Assembly (NCBI RefSeq): GCF_014646115.1
Contig: NZ_BMMV01000022.1
Coordinates: forward strand, 1-64,000
Origin: Streptomyces camponoticapitis
Lineage (GTDB): Bacteria > Actinomycetota > Actinomycetes > Streptomycetales > Streptomycetaceae
Reading direction: 5' to 3'
DNA: 64,000 bases
The translations under genes and the position numbers were made by a program. Shown here one piece after another: positions 50,797 to 59,705 of this stretch. The notes below the pieces were generated by a model. The model made no database searches, was not told the origin of the DNA, and saw only the letters and a program-made list of their open reading frames with translations. Positions within the stretch are counted from its first letter, which is position 1. Every line of letters starts with the position of its first letter.

Positions 50797-51732
50797 TTAC
50801 ACCTTCGCCAGGATGTCCACGGCGAACACCAGCGTGGAGTTCTTGGGGATGCCCTGCTGCTCCTTGTCACCGAACGCCTCGGCCGGCGGGATCACGACCA
50901 GCACCCGGCTGCCGACCTTCTTGCCCACGACGCCGTCCTTCAGACCCTTGAGGGTGAGCTGCGGCAGCGGGAACGTGACGGTCTTGCCGTTCTTGTACGT
51001 GCTGTCGAAGGTCTTGGCGTCCTTCCACAGCAGCGCTTCGTAGTTCAGCACGACCGAGTCGGTGGCCTTGACGACCTCGCCCTTGCTCTCCAGCACGTAG
51101 TTGGAGACGAGTTTCTTCGGCGGGTCCGTCTTCGGGATCTTGACCGTGGGGGCCTTGCCGTCGGCGTTGACCCCGACCTTGGGCAGGTCGGCGTTGTCCT
51201 GGGGGACCTCGGTGCCCTTGGCGGTGGTCGGGACCTGGGTCGCCTTCACGATGTCGACGACGAAGACGAGGGTGGAGTTGGGCTTGATGTCGCCCTGGCC
51301 CTGTGCCCCGTAACCGAGCTCCGGCGGAATGACCAGCTCGACACGGCTGCCGACCTTCTGGCCCTCCAGGCCCTTGTCCCAGCCCTGGATGACCATTCCG
51401 GCGCCGAGCGTCAGGTCGAAGGGGGCCTTGCGGTCGTAGCTGTTGTCGAAGGGCTTGGTCGAGTCCCACGACTGGCCCAGGTAGTTGACCTGGATCGCGT
51501 CGCCCTTCTTGAGCTTCGCGCCGTCACCCTCGCTGACGACGTCGGTCTGCAGCTCCTTCGGCGGTGTTCCCTCGCCCTTCCCGAGGGTCGGCTTCTCACC
51601 GAACTTGGCACCCGCTGTGATCTCGGGAAACCCGTTCTTGGACGAGGTGGAGTCGGAGCCTCCGTCGTCACCGCACGCCGCCAGGGAAAGCAGCAGTAGG
51701 GGGATGACGACGAGGCCGGCAAGTCGGCGCAC
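50797..51732 (-). CDS. lipoprotein with two tandem FKBP domains
   Basis: A 311-residue lipoprotein. The signal VRRLAGLVVIPLLLLSLAAC ends in a lipobox with Cys20. Two FKBP domains follow: domain 1 at about residues 90-180 (IQVNYLGQSWDSTKPFDNSYDRKAPFDLTLG, IPPELGYGAQG) and domain 2 at about 215-311 (VVLNYEALLWKDAKTFDSTYKNGKTVTFPL, IPPAEAFGDKEQQGIP). Domain 1 keeps the usual pocket residues; domain 2 is more divergent and may serve as a chaperone domain. It acts outside the membrane on exported proteins. The start is GTG at 51732 after GAGGAATTC; the upstream open frame is spurious. Confidence 0.92.
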   Translation of the reverse strand: MRRLAGLVVIPLLLLSLAACGDDGGSDSTSSKNGFPEITAGAKFGEKPTLGKGEGTPPKELQTDVVSEGDGAKLKKGDAIQVNYLGQSWDSTKPFDNSYDRKAPFDLTLGAGMVIQGWDKGLEGQKVGSRVELVIPPELGYGAQGQGDIKPNSTLVFVVDIVKATQVPTTAKGTEVPQDNADLPKVGVNADGKAPTVKIPKTDPPKKLVSNYVLESKGEVVKATDSVVLNYEALLWKDAKTFDSTYKNGKTVTFPLPQLTLKGLKDGVVGKKVGSRVLVVIPPAEAFGDKEQQGIPKNSTLVFAVDILAKV

Positions 51733-51789
51733 GAATTCCTCAGATCTCAGACGGAAGGTTTGGGTCCTCGACACTCTAGGGCGTGCCAA

Positions 51790-51818
51790 GGGCCCCGCAC
51801 GAGGAACGTACGGGGCCC
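51790..51818 (-). terminator. pafA terminator hairpin
   Basis: An 11-bp stem with one mismatch (51790-51800 with 51808-51818) and a 7-base loop, 40 bp after the pafA stop. No T tract. Confidence 0.6.
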
Positions 51819-51857
51819 GAGTGGCGTTCCGGACGGCCGAATCCGGTGATCGAACTG

Positions 51858-53219
51858 TCACATACCGGCGATCAGCTTTTCGACGCGGTCGTCCACGGAG
51901 CGGAACGGGTCCTTGCACAGCACGGTCCGCTGCGCCTGGTCGTTGAGCTTGAGATGGACCCAGTCGACGGTGAAGTCCCGCCGCTGCTCCTGGGCCCGGC
52001 GGATGAAGTCTCCGCGCAGCCGTGCACGGGTGGTCTGCGGGGGCACGGACTTGCCCTCGAAGATCTTCATGTCGTTGCAGATCCGGGCCGCCTGGCCGCG
52101 CTTCTCCAGGAGGTAGTAGAGCCCGCGACGGCGGTGGATGTCGTGGTAGGCGAGGTCTATCTGGGCGACCCTGGGGTGGGACATGGTCATGTTGTGCTTC
52201 GCCCGGTAGCGCTCGAGGAGCTTGTACTTCATGACCCAGTCGATCTCGGTGTCGATCCGGTCCAGGTCCTCGGCCTCGATCGCGTCGAGCGTACGGCCCC
52301 AGAGCTCCAGGACCTGCTCCACGGTGCCGGTGCGGATGCCCCGGCGGTCGACGAAGTCCACGGCCTTCTCGTAGTACTCCCGCTGGACCTCGATGGCGGA
52401 CGCCTCGCGCCCGCTGGCCAGGCGCACCTTGCGCTGGCCGGTGATGTCGTGGCTGACCTCGCGGATCGCCCGGATCGGGTTCTCCAGGGTGAGGTCACGC
52501 ATGACCGTGCCCGCCTCGATCATGCGCAGCACGAGATCCGTGGCGCCGACCTTCAGGAGCATGGTCGTCTCGGACATGTTCGAGTCGCCGACGATGACAT
52601 GCAGCCGGCGGTAGCGCTCCGCGTCGGCGTGCGGTTCGTCCCGGGTGTTGATGATCGGACGGGAGCGGGTGGTGGCGGAGCTGACACCCTCCCAGATGTG
52701 CTCGGCGCGCTGACTGACGCAGTAGACCGCGCCACGCGGGGTCTGCAGCACCTTGCCGGCGCCGCAGAGCAGCTGCCGGGTGACGAGGAACGGGATGAGG
52801 ATGTCCGCGAGCCGGGAGAATTCCCCGTGGCGGGCGACGAGATAATTCTCGTGGCAGCCGTAGGAGTTTCCCGCCGAATCGGTGTTGTTCTTGAACAGAT
52901 AGACGTCGCCCGCGATTCCCTCCTCGTGCAGGCGGCGTTCGGCGTCGACGAGCAGGCCTTCGAGAATGCGCTCGCCCGCCTTGTCGTGCGTGACCAGTTC
53001 GGTCACGTTGTCGCATTCGGGTGTCGCGTATTCCGGATGCGATCCCACGTCGAGGTAGAGGCGGGCGCCGTTCCGCAGGAAGACGTTGCTGCTGCGGCCC
53101 CATGACACAACACGGCGGAAGAGGTAGCGCGCCACTTCGTCAGGGGACAGCCGGCGCTGTCCCCTGAAGGTGCACGTGACGCCGTACTCGTTCTCCAGCC
53201 CGAAAATGCGGCGGTCCAT
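51858..53219 (-). CDS. pafA: Pup-protein ligase PafA
   Basis: A 453-residue ligase that joins the C-terminal glutamate of Pup to lysines of target proteins using ATP. MDRRIFGLENEYG carries the catalytic and metal-binding GxExEYG motif (Glu9, Glu11). DVYLFKNNTDSAGNSYGCHENYLV, RPIINTRDEPHADAERYRRLHVIVGDSNMSE and the C-terminal RRDFTVDWVHLKLNDQ are diagnostic. It lacks the extra acidic loop found near residues 40-80 of Dop, which separates the two paralogues. ATG at 53219. It lies upstream of the FKBP genes and downstream of the MFS gene on one strand, 9 bp after the MFS stop. Confidence 0.97.
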   Translation of the reverse strand: MDRRIFGLENEYGVTCTFRGQRRLSPDEVARYLFRRVVSWGRSSNVFLRNGARLYLDVGSHPEYATPECDNVTELVTHDKAGERILEGLLVDAERRLHEEGIAGDVYLFKNNTDSAGNSYGCHENYLVARHGEFSRLADILIPFLVTRQLLCGAGKVLQTPRGAVYCVSQRAEHIWEGVSSATTRSRPIINTRDEPHADAERYRRLHVIVGDSNMSETTMLLKVGATDLVLRMIEAGTVMRDLTLENPIRAIREVSHDITGQRKVRLASGREASAIEVQREYYEKAVDFVDRRGIRTGTVEQVLELWGRTLDAIEAEDLDRIDTEIDWVMKYKLLERYRAKHNMTMSHPRVAQIDLAYHDIHRRRGLYYLLEKRGQAARICNDMKIFEGKSVPPQTTRARLRGDFIRRAQEQRRDFTVDWVHLKLNDQAQRTVLCKDPFRSVDDRVEKLIAGM

Positions 53220-53228
53220 GTCTGAACA

Positions 53229-54500
53229 TTACGCCTGATGGCCTGAGCTGAAACCGTGTTGGGCCGCACCGTTGCGATCATTTTCGTAACCGGCTTCCCC
53301 AATGGGGCCGGTCCCGGCGTCGTCGAGGGGAGCCGCGAGGACCTTCCGGGTGGCCAGCAGAACCAGCAGCGCGGCTCCGCCGCCCGCCCCCGCGACGGCG
53401 AAACTCGCGGAAGTCCCGGCGAGTTCGACCGCCGGGCCGGCCACTCCCGTACCGAACGCGGCGCCGACGCCGAAGGTGGTGACGAGCCAGGAGAACGCCT
53501 CCGTGACGGTGCCGCGCGGGGCGTGCCGGTCGACGACGATGAAGGCACAGGCCAGCGCGGGCGCCAGGAAGACCCCGGAGAGGGCGGCGAGCCCGGTCAT
53601 GGCCACGACGCCGGGGGTGAGCATCAGTGGGAGGTAGCCGACCGCGAGCAGGGCGGTGATCCACAGGAGCCTGCGTTCGGGGGTGCCGGTCCACTCCCTG
53701 GCTCCGTACGCGAGGCCGCCCACCAGCGCGCCGAGGCCGAGGGCGGCCATCAGCCAGCCGTACACCGACTCACGGCCCTGGTCGTCCGCGTACGCGACGC
53801 CGGCGACGGTGATGGAGCCGAGCGCCAGGCCGACGAAGAGGAAGGCGGCGAGGAGCGCGAGGAGCCCGGGTGAGCGCAGGGCGCCCAGCCAGTGGGCCTC
53901 CCGGGGCACCGAGCGCCAGGCGCGCGAGGGTTTGGAGAGCACGACCGTGAGCGCGCCGAGGACGCCTATGGCGTTGATGACCAGGAGGGCGGCGCCCGGG
54001 GACCAGAGGGCGACCAGGAGGGTGACGAAGAGAGGGCCGGCCGTGAACATCACTTCCTGCGCCACGGCGTCCATGGCGTACGCCCGGTGCACACGGTCCT
54101 CCCGGCCGAGCACGCTGGGCCACAGGGCCCGCAGACCCCCTTCGAGCGGCGGGGTGAAGAAGCCGGCGACGACCACCGCCGCGTAGGCGAGGGGCAGCGG
54201 GTCGATGCCGGTGGCGGCGAGGAAGACCATGCCGAGGGCGGAGACGAGGGCCGCGGGGAGCTGGACGCGCGGCTGGCCGACCAGGTCGACGGCGCGGCCG
54301 AGCAGCGGCTGGCCGATCGCGGTGGACAGCCCGTAGACGGCCGCCAGGACGCCCGCGAGGGTGTAGCTGCCGCCCGCGTCGCGGGTGAACAGGACGATCG
54401 CGATGTGGCCGGTGGCGCTGGGCAGCCGTCCGACGAGCGTGCCCGCGAGCAACCGTGCGGCGTGCGGTGCCCTGAGAATCTCCACGTAGCCGGTGGCCAT
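53229..54500 (-). CDS. MFS transporter
   Basis: A 423-residue major facilitator protein with twelve predicted helices. LLAGTLVGRLPSATGHIAIVLFTRDAGGSYTLAG and a helix-2/3-like loop TAIGQPLLGRAVDLVGQPR fit an exporter of the sugar-efflux/drug type. The substrate is unknown. It is divergent from a LacI regulator, the usual layout for a regulated transporter, and its stop is 9 bp before pafA, so pafA may be partly co-transcribed with it. ATG at 54500. Confidence 0.85.
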   Translation of the reverse strand: MATGYVEILRAPHAARLLAGTLVGRLPSATGHIAIVLFTRDAGGSYTLAGVLAAVYGLSTAIGQPLLGRAVDLVGQPRVQLPAALVSALGMVFLAATGIDPLPLAYAAVVVAGFFTPPLEGGLRALWPSVLGREDRVHRAYAMDAVAQEVMFTAGPLFVTLLVALWSPGAALLVINAIGVLGALTVVLSKPSRAWRSVPREAHWLGALRSPGLLALLAAFLFVGLALGSITVAGVAYADDQGRESVYGWLMAALGLGALVGGLAYGAREWTGTPERRLLWITALLAVGYLPLMLTPGVVAMTGLAALSGVFLAPALACAFIVVDRHAPRGTVTEAFSWLVTTFGVGAAFGTGVAGPAVELAGTSASFAVAGAGGGAALLVLLATRKVLAAPLDDAGTGPIGEAGYENDRNGAAQHGFSSGHQA

Positions 54501-54546
54501 GGCTCCCCCTTCTCTCCCCCGGTCGGCCGGGCACGGCCCGAAGTTT

Positions 54547-54573
54547 TACGTATAACGTGCGGAGTCATACGTA
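54547..54573. promoter_or_regulatory. candidate LacI-type operator or promoter region
   Basis: TACGTAT (54547-54553) and ATACGTA (54567-54573) are exact complements separated by 13 bases in the 139-bp gap between the divergent MFS and LacI genes. The stretch is AT-rich compared with its surroundings. It may contain the operator of the LacI protein and the -10 region of one of the genes. Inferred. Confidence 0.4.
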
Positions 54574-54639
54574 CCATGTCGGGAGCCCGCGGGTCCACCG
54601 GCTTTCGGGCGGCAGCAGTCACCGCGGAGGACGACACCC

Positions 54640-55692
54640 ATGGCAGAGCCGCCCCGTACGGACGGGTCCGGGCCCGGCACGGCCGCGAGGTCCCCGAGGC
54701 CGACCAGCAGGGACGTGGCGCGCGCCGCCGGGGTGTCGCAGGCGACGGTCTCCCTCGTGCTGGGCGACAAGTGGCCCGGCCGGGTCTCCGAGCGCACGGC
54801 CGGGCTCGTCCGCGACACGGCGCGCGAGCTGGGCTACCGGCCCAACCTCGCTGCCCGCAATCTCCGTCTCGGCCGGACCAGGACCGCGCTGCTGGTGGTG
54901 CCGGCGCTCACCCACGAGTTCTTCGCCCGGGTCTACACCGGCGCGGCGTCGGTCGCCGCCGAGCACAGCTTCGGGGTCGTCCTGTATCCGTCGCCGGAGG
55001 GCGTCGGGCCGGCCAGGGACCCGTTCGCCTCGGCGCGGGCGGCGCTGGACGGCGTGATCGCCTCGTCCATGGCCACCGAGGCGCTCGCCACGATCCGGGG
55101 CACCGATCTGCCGCTGGTGATGCTCGACAGCGACCCGGCCGGGTCCGGCGCCGCGGCGCAGGTGAATCTCGACATCGCGGACGCCATGCGCCAGGTGACC
55201 GGCCATCTGCTCGGGCTGGGCCACCGCCGGATCATCCATCTGGCCTCGGCCGTGACCTCCTGGACGTTCACCGTGCGGGCCGACACGCTGGCCGAGGCGG
55301 TACGCGGGGTGCCCGGGGCGGTCGTACGCACCGTGCGGTCGGCCCTGGAGGTGCACGCGGCGCGGGAGGCGGCCGAGCGGGCCCTCCGCGGCCCGGGGCC
55401 CAGGCCCACGGCGCTGATCTGCGACAGTGACGTGCTCGCGGCGGGCGCCGTCAAGGCCGCCCGGAAACTCGGTCTGCGGGTGCCGGACGACATCTCCGTC
55501 ACCGGCTTCGACGACTCGGGTCTCGCGACGGCGCTGGAGCCGGAGCTGACCACCGTCAGGCTGCCCGCCGAGCGGGTCGGCGAGCACGGGATGTCGGCGC
55601 TGCTGGCCATCCTCGACGGACGCGAGCCCGAGAACACCGTCCTGCCGGTGTCCCTGGTGATCCGCGGCTCGACGGCGCCCCCGCCCGCCTGA
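54640..55692 (+). CDS. LacI family transcriptional regulator
   Basis: A 350-residue LacI regulator. The N-terminal helix-turn-helix and hinge (about residues 20-75; PTSRDVARAAGVSQATVSLVLGDKWPGRVSERTAGLVRDTARELGYRPNLAARNLRLG) precede a periplasmic-binding-protein-like ligand domain (TALLVVPALTHEFFARVYTGAASVAAE .. GHRRIIHLASAV .. LICDSDVLAAGAVKAARKLGLRVPDDISVTGFDDS). It probably represses the divergent MFS gene in the absence of a sugar-like ligand. ATG at 54640 after CGGAGGA. The ligand is unknown. Convergent with prcA. Confidence 0.92.
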   Translation: MAEPPRTDGSGPGTAARSPRPTSRDVARAAGVSQATVSLVLGDKWPGRVSERTAGLVRDTARELGYRPNLAARNLRLGRTRTALLVVPALTHEFFARVYTGAASVAAEHSFGVVLYPSPEGVGPARDPFASARAALDGVIASSMATEALATIRGTDLPLVMLDSDPAGSGAAAQVNLDIADAMRQVTGHLLGLGHRRIIHLASAVTSWTFTVRADTLAEAVRGVPGAVVRTVRSALEVHAAREAAERALRGPGPRPTALICDSDVLAAGAVKAARKLGLRVPDDISVTGFDDSGLATALEPELTTVRLPAERVGEHGMSALLAILDGREPENTVLPVSLVIRGSTAPPPA

Positions 55693-55786
55693 GAGAGGCG
55701 GACCGGCGGCCACGCGGCAAGGTGACCGGACAGACCGGTGCCCCGGACCGCACGGGCGGTACGGAGCACCGGAGGAATCGCGTCAC

Positions 55787-56560
55787 TCACTCGTCGGAGT
55801 CGCCGGACGCCTCCGTCTCCTCGGTGTCCGAGGGAGCGTCCGTCGGCGTGGACGCCGCGCCGTCCGCCTCCAGCAGCCGGGCGAGCTGACGCCCGACGAC
55901 GCGCTTGAACTTCCGCTGCTGCGGCCTGGTGCGGTCCAGGACCGCCACCTCCAGCCGCTCGGCGGGGATCTCGCGCTCGCCCCCGTTCGTGTCACGGGAC
56001 AGCGCCTGCACGGCCAGCTTCAGCACCTCGGCGAGCGTCATCCCGTCCCGGTGCTGCTGGTCCAGGAAGGTGCTGATCCCCTCGGAGTTGCCGCCGACGG
56101 CCACCGAGCCGTGCTCGTCCACGATCGATCCGTCGTGCGGCAGCCGGTAGATCTGGTCCCCGTCGGCCGTCGGGCCCACCTCGGCGACGACCAGCTCCAC
56201 CTCGTACGGCTTCTCGCCGGCGCTGGAGAAGATCGTGCCGAGCGTCTGCGCGTAGACGTTGGCCAGCCCACGGGCCGTCACGTCGTCGCGGTCGTAGGTG
56301 TATCCGCGCAGATCCGCGTAGCGGACGCCGCCGATGCGCAGATTCTCGTACTCGTTGTACTTGCCGGCGGCGGCGAAACCGATCCGGTCGTAGATCTCGC
56401 TGAACTTGTGCAGCGCGCGGGACGGGTTCTCACCGACGAAGACGATGCCGTCGGCGTACTGCAGCACAACCAGACTGCGACCGCGGGCGATGCCCTTGCG
56501 GGCGTACTCCGCCCGGTCGGCCATGGCCTGCTGGGGTGAGACATAGAACGGCGTCGACAC
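55787..56560 (-). CDS. prcA: 20S proteasome alpha subunit
   Basis: A 257-residue alpha-type proteasome subunit (MSTPFYVSPQQAMADRAEYARKGIARGRS, where the N-terminal residues gate the channel). It forms the outer heptameric rings that dock the ARC/Mpa ATPase. KYNEYENLRIGGVRYADLRGYTYDRDDVTARGLANVYAQTLG is typical of actinobacterial PrcA. The acidic C-terminal tail of about 30 residues (EAS/SDTEETEASGDSDE-like) is variable. No N-terminal threonine nucleophile, as expected for an alpha subunit. Follows prcB by 53 bp and is co-transcribed. ATG at 56560. Confidence 0.97.
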   Translation of the reverse strand: MSTPFYVSPQQAMADRAEYARKGIARGRSLVVLQYADGIVFVGENPSRALHKFSEIYDRIGFAAAGKYNEYENLRIGGVRYADLRGYTYDRDDVTARGLANVYAQTLGTIFSSAGEKPYEVELVVAEVGPTADGDQIYRLPHDGSIVDEHGSVAVGGNSEGISTFLDQQHRDGMTLAEVLKLAVQALSRDTNGGEREIPAERLEVAVLDRTRPQQRKFKRVVGRQLARLLEADGAASTPTDAPSDTEETEASGDSDE

Positions 56561-56613
56561 CGGCTATCCGTCCCTTCCTGTCAGTGACATGTCTTATCAG
56601 AAGAGGCCGGGCG

Positions 56614-57459
56614 TCAGAGCAGCTCGGCGCGCGGGCCGTCGGGCTGCTCCAGCCGGCGCTCGATGATGGAGCGGGCGACCTGGGAGGACTCCTCCTCGGT
56701 GACCCTGCGGAAACCCTCGTCACTCATGATGTTGACGAGGGGATAGATCTTGCGGGCCACGTCCGGGCCGCCGGTGGCCGAGTCGTCGTCCGCCGCGTCG
56801 TAGAGCGCCTGGATGACCAGGGTGATGGCCTGTTCCTCCGTCAGCCCCTCGCGGAAGAGCTTCTTCATCGCGCCGCGCGCGAAGAGCGAGCCCGATCCCG
56901 TGGCCGCGTACCCGTGCTCCTCGGAACGGCCGCCGGTGACGTCGTAGGAGAAGATGCGGCCCTTGCCGCGGTCGACGTCCCAGCCGACGAAGAGCGGGAC
57001 GACGGCCAGGCCCTGCATGGCCATGGCGAGATTGCCGCGGATCATGGTGGAGAGCCGGTTGGCCTTGCCCTCGAACGAGAGCTGCGCGCCTTCGACCTTC
57101 TCGAAGTGCTCCAGCTCCAGCTGGAAGAGTTTGACCATCTCCACGGCGAGACCCGCCGTGCCCGCGATACCCACGGCCGAGTACTCGTCGGCCGGGAAGA
57201 CCTTCTCGATGTCGCGCTGCGCGATCATGTTGCCCATGGTGGCCCGCCGGTCACCGGCGAGGATCACCCCGCCCTCGAAGGTGACGGCGACGATCGTCGT
57301 ACCGTGCGGCGCCTCGATCGCGCCCTGGACGGGCGGCAGCACCCGGTTGCCGGGCAGGATCTCCGGCGAGTGGGCCGACAGGAAGTCCATGAACGAGGCC
57401 GACCCGGGCGTCAGGAAGGCAGCCGGCAGACGCCCGGTAGTACGAGGGTTGGCTTCCAC
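56614..57459 (-). CDS. prcB: 20S proteasome beta subunit
   Basis: A 281-residue catalytic subunit. A 53-residue propeptide ends in EAPHG, and autocleavage exposes Thr54 of TTIVAVTFEGG as the nucleophile. GGDRRATMG-like AGDRRATMGNMIA and the catalytic lysine in the same segment follow. It forms the inner rings of the proteasome and degrades pupylated proteins. GTG at 57459 with GGAAGGAAA upstream; the open frame continues 31 codons upstream without homology. The pup stop is 145 bp upstream. The gap has no endonuclease VII gene of the kind I recall some Streptomyces carrying between pup and prcB. Confidence 0.97.
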   Translation of the reverse strand: MEANPRTTGRLPAAFLTPGSASFMDFLSAHSPEILPGNRVLPPVQGAIEAPHGTTIVAVTFEGGVILAGDRRATMGNMIAQRDIEKVFPADEYSAVGIAGTAGLAVEMVKLFQLELEHFEKVEGAQLSFEGKANRLSTMIRGNLAMAMQGLAVVPLFVGWDVDRGKGRIFSYDVTGGRSEEHGYAATGSGSLFARGAMKKLFREGLTEEQAITLVIQALYDAADDDSATGGPDVARKIYPLVNIMSDEGFRRVTEEESSQVARSIIERRLEQPDGPRAELL

Positions 57460-57604
57460 GCGTTTCCTTCCGGATTGGCGGCGGCCCGCCACTGGGGGCC
57501 GGGCCGATCTTTCGAACTGTGCACGGACATTACCCGTGTCCTCGCCGCTCATCCGCCCCGGTGCGACCGGCTTTCGCCGACGGCACCGGGACGGACAACT
57601 GGCT

Positions 57605-57823
57605 TTACTCTCCGCCCTTTTGGACGAAGGAACGCACGAAGTCCTCGGCGTTCTCCTCCAGTACGTCGTCGATCTCGTCCAGCACGGAGTCCACGTCGTC
57701 GGACAGCTTCTCCTGGCGCTCCTTGAGGTCCTCGGACTGCTGTGCGTCCTCGGTCGTCTCCTCGACGTCCTCGGTGGAACGCGTGGCCTTCTGCTGTCCG
57801 CCGTCGGTGTCCTTGGCCGCCAT
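57605..57823 (-). CDS. pup: prokaryotic ubiquitin-like protein Pup
   Basis: A 72-residue, very acidic, disordered modifier with the conserved C-terminal half (LSDDVDSVLDEIDDVLEENAEDFVRSFVQKGGE). The last residue is glutamate: codons GGC GGA GAG then TAA. Pups ending GGE can be ligated by PafA directly, while those ending GGQ need deamidation by Dop first. The N-terminal half is the disordered threading handle for the proteasome. ATG at 57823 with GAGG upstream. It lies between dop and prcB. Confidence 0.97.
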   Translation of the reverse strand: MAAKDTDGGQQKATRSTEDVEETTEDAQQSEDLKERQEKLSDDVDSVLDEIDDVLEENAEDFVRSFVQKGGE

Positions 57824-57957
57824 ATACCTCACCCCGCTCGGTTCGCCCCGCTCGATGTGACCTACAAGATCCGACCCTACAAGCAGGGTCCGACATCGGC
57901 CCCGCAGTTCGTACAACGTCCGGGGGCCACCTCCATGATTCCCGGACAGGGACCGTT

Positions 57958-59469
57958 TCAGCCGCCCGAGAGCACTCGAACGAGGTCTTCGGCCGTACGG
58001 CACCGGTCCAGGAGCTCTTTCACGTGGTTGCGGGTGCCCCGCAGCGGCTCCAGGGTCGGCACCCGCTGGAGCGAGTCCCGGCCGGGCAGATCGAAGATGA
58101 CCGAGTCCCAGGAGGCCGCGGCCACGTCGTCCGCGTACTGCTCCAGACAGCGGCCCCGGAAGTAGGCCCTGGTGTCCTCAGGAGGCTTCGTCTCGGCCCT
58201 CTCGACGTCCGGTTCGTCCAGGAGCCGGTCCATCTTGCCGCGGGCCACCAGACGGTTGTACAGGCCCTTCTCAGGGCGTACGTCCGAGTACTGGAGATCC
58301 ACCAGATGCAGCCGCGCCGCGTCCCACTCCAGGCCGTCCCGGCGGCGGTAGCCCTCCAGGATCTCCTTCTTGGTCACCCAGTCCAGTTCGCCCGACAGGC
58401 TCATCGGGTCGTTCTCCAGCCGGTTGAGCGTGTCCTCCCACCGGCCGAGGACGTCCCGGGTCTGCTCGTCGGCGTCGACGCCGTAACGCTCCTCGACGTA
58501 TTTGCGCGCCAGCTCGAAGTACTCCATCTGGAGCTGTACGGCGGTGAGTGTCCGACCGCTACGGAGAGTGACCAGACGCCCCAGGGACGGGTCGTGCGAG
58601 ACCTGGTGGAGCGTACGGACCGGCTGGTCCACCGCCAGGTCGACATTGATGAACCCGTCCTCGATCATGGACAGGACCAGGGAGGTCGTCCCCAGCTTGA
58701 GATAGGTGGAGATCTCCGAGAGATTCGCGTCGCCGATGATCACATGGAGCCTGCGGTACTTCTCGGCGTCCGAGTGAGGCTCGTCCCTGGTGTTGATGAT
58801 GGGCCGTTTGAGGGTGGTCTCCAGCCCGACCTCGACCTCGAAGTAGTCCGCGCGCTGGCTGATCTGGAAGCCGTGCTCGTGGCCGTCCTGGCCGATGCCC
58901 ACCCGGCCGGCGCCGGTGACGACCTGCCGCGAGACGAAGAACGGCGTCAGGTGGCGCACGATGTCCGAGAACGGGGTCTCCCGCTTCATCAGGTAGTTCT
59001 CGTGCGTGCCGTACGAGGCGCCCTTGTTGTCGGTGTTGTTCTTGTACAGAAGGATCGGCTGGGCGCCCGGGAGCTGCCCGGCGCGCTCCGCGGCCTCGGC
59101 CATGATGCGCTCACCGGCCTTGTCCCACAGGACGGCGTCGCGGGGGTTGGTGATCTCCGGTGAGCTGTACTCCGGGTGCGCGTGGTCGACGTACAGCCGC
59201 GCGCCGTTGGTGAGGATCACATTGGCCAGCCCGATGTCCTCGTCGGTGAGCTGGCTGGACTCGGCGGCCTCGCGGGCGAGGTCGAAGCCTCGTGCGTCCC
59301 GCAGCGGGTTCTCCTCCTCGAAGTCCCAGCGGGCGCGGCGCGCCCTGTGCATCGCCGCCGCGTAGGCATTGACGATCTGGGACGAGGTGAGCATGGCATT
59401 GGCGTTCGGTTGGCCGGGGACGGAGATGCCGTACTCCGTCTCGATGCCCATTACTCGCCGTACGGTCAT
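57958..59469 (-). CDS. dop: Pup deamidase/depupylase Dop
   Basis: A 503-residue paralogue of PafA. The GIETEYGI motif (Glu10, Glu12) supplies the ATP/metal site. The extra Dop loop (about residues 40-80; ARRARWDFEEENPLRDARGFDLAREAAESSQLTDED) is present. LYKNNTDNKGASYGTHENYLM, RPIINTRDEPHSDAEKYRRLHVIIGDANLSE and LEWDAARLHLVDLQYSD are typical. It removes Pup from substrates and deamidates Pup-Gln; with Pup here ending in Glu, depupylation is probably its main job. ATG at 59469. Upstream of pup by 134 bp. arc has its own terminator, so dop probably has its own promoter in the 236-bp gap 59470-59705. Confidence 0.97.
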   Translation of the reverse strand: MTVRRVMGIETEYGISVPGQPNANAMLTSSQIVNAYAAAMHRARRARWDFEEENPLRDARGFDLAREAAESSQLTDEDIGLANVILTNGARLYVDHAHPEYSSPEITNPRDAVLWDKAGERIMAEAAERAGQLPGAQPILLYKNNTDNKGASYGTHENYLMKRETPFSDIVRHLTPFFVSRQVVTGAGRVGIGQDGHEHGFQISQRADYFEVEVGLETTLKRPIINTRDEPHSDAEKYRRLHVIIGDANLSEISTYLKLGTTSLVLSMIEDGFINVDLAVDQPVRTLHQVSHDPSLGRLVTLRSGRTLTAVQLQMEYFELARKYVEERYGVDADEQTRDVLGRWEDTLNRLENDPMSLSGELDWVTKKEILEGYRRRDGLEWDAARLHLVDLQYSDVRPEKGLYNRLVARGKMDRLLDEPDVERAETKPPEDTRAYFRGRCLEQYADDVAAASWDSVIFDLPGRDSLQRVPTLEPLRGTRNHVKELLDRCRTAEDLVRVLSGG

Positions 59470-59660
59470 GCGGCCCTCCTTGCCCGGCGGCGCTCCCCTT
59501 CGGGAACGGCGCTCAAGTACCGCTGTCTCTCCGGTGCGTGTGCGGTGCCCGTCCCCGCACTGCGCGACGCGGCGGTACCGAAGAGCCTAGAACGCCTTTG
59601 CACTGGTGGGGAGATCGTTTCCGTCATTGCCCTGGTGTGGTGAAAGGTACGGGGAAAGCA

Positions 59661-59698
59661 ACCGGCTGCGGATGCCCGTCCGGACATCCGCAGCCGGT
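59661..59698 (-). terminator. arc terminator
   Basis: A perfect 14-bp stem (ACCGGCTGCGGATG at 59661-59674 with 59685-59698) with a 10-base loop, 7 bp after the arc stop and followed on the minus strand by TTGCTTTCC. Confidence 0.85.
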
Positions 59699-59705
59699 CT
59701 GTGCC

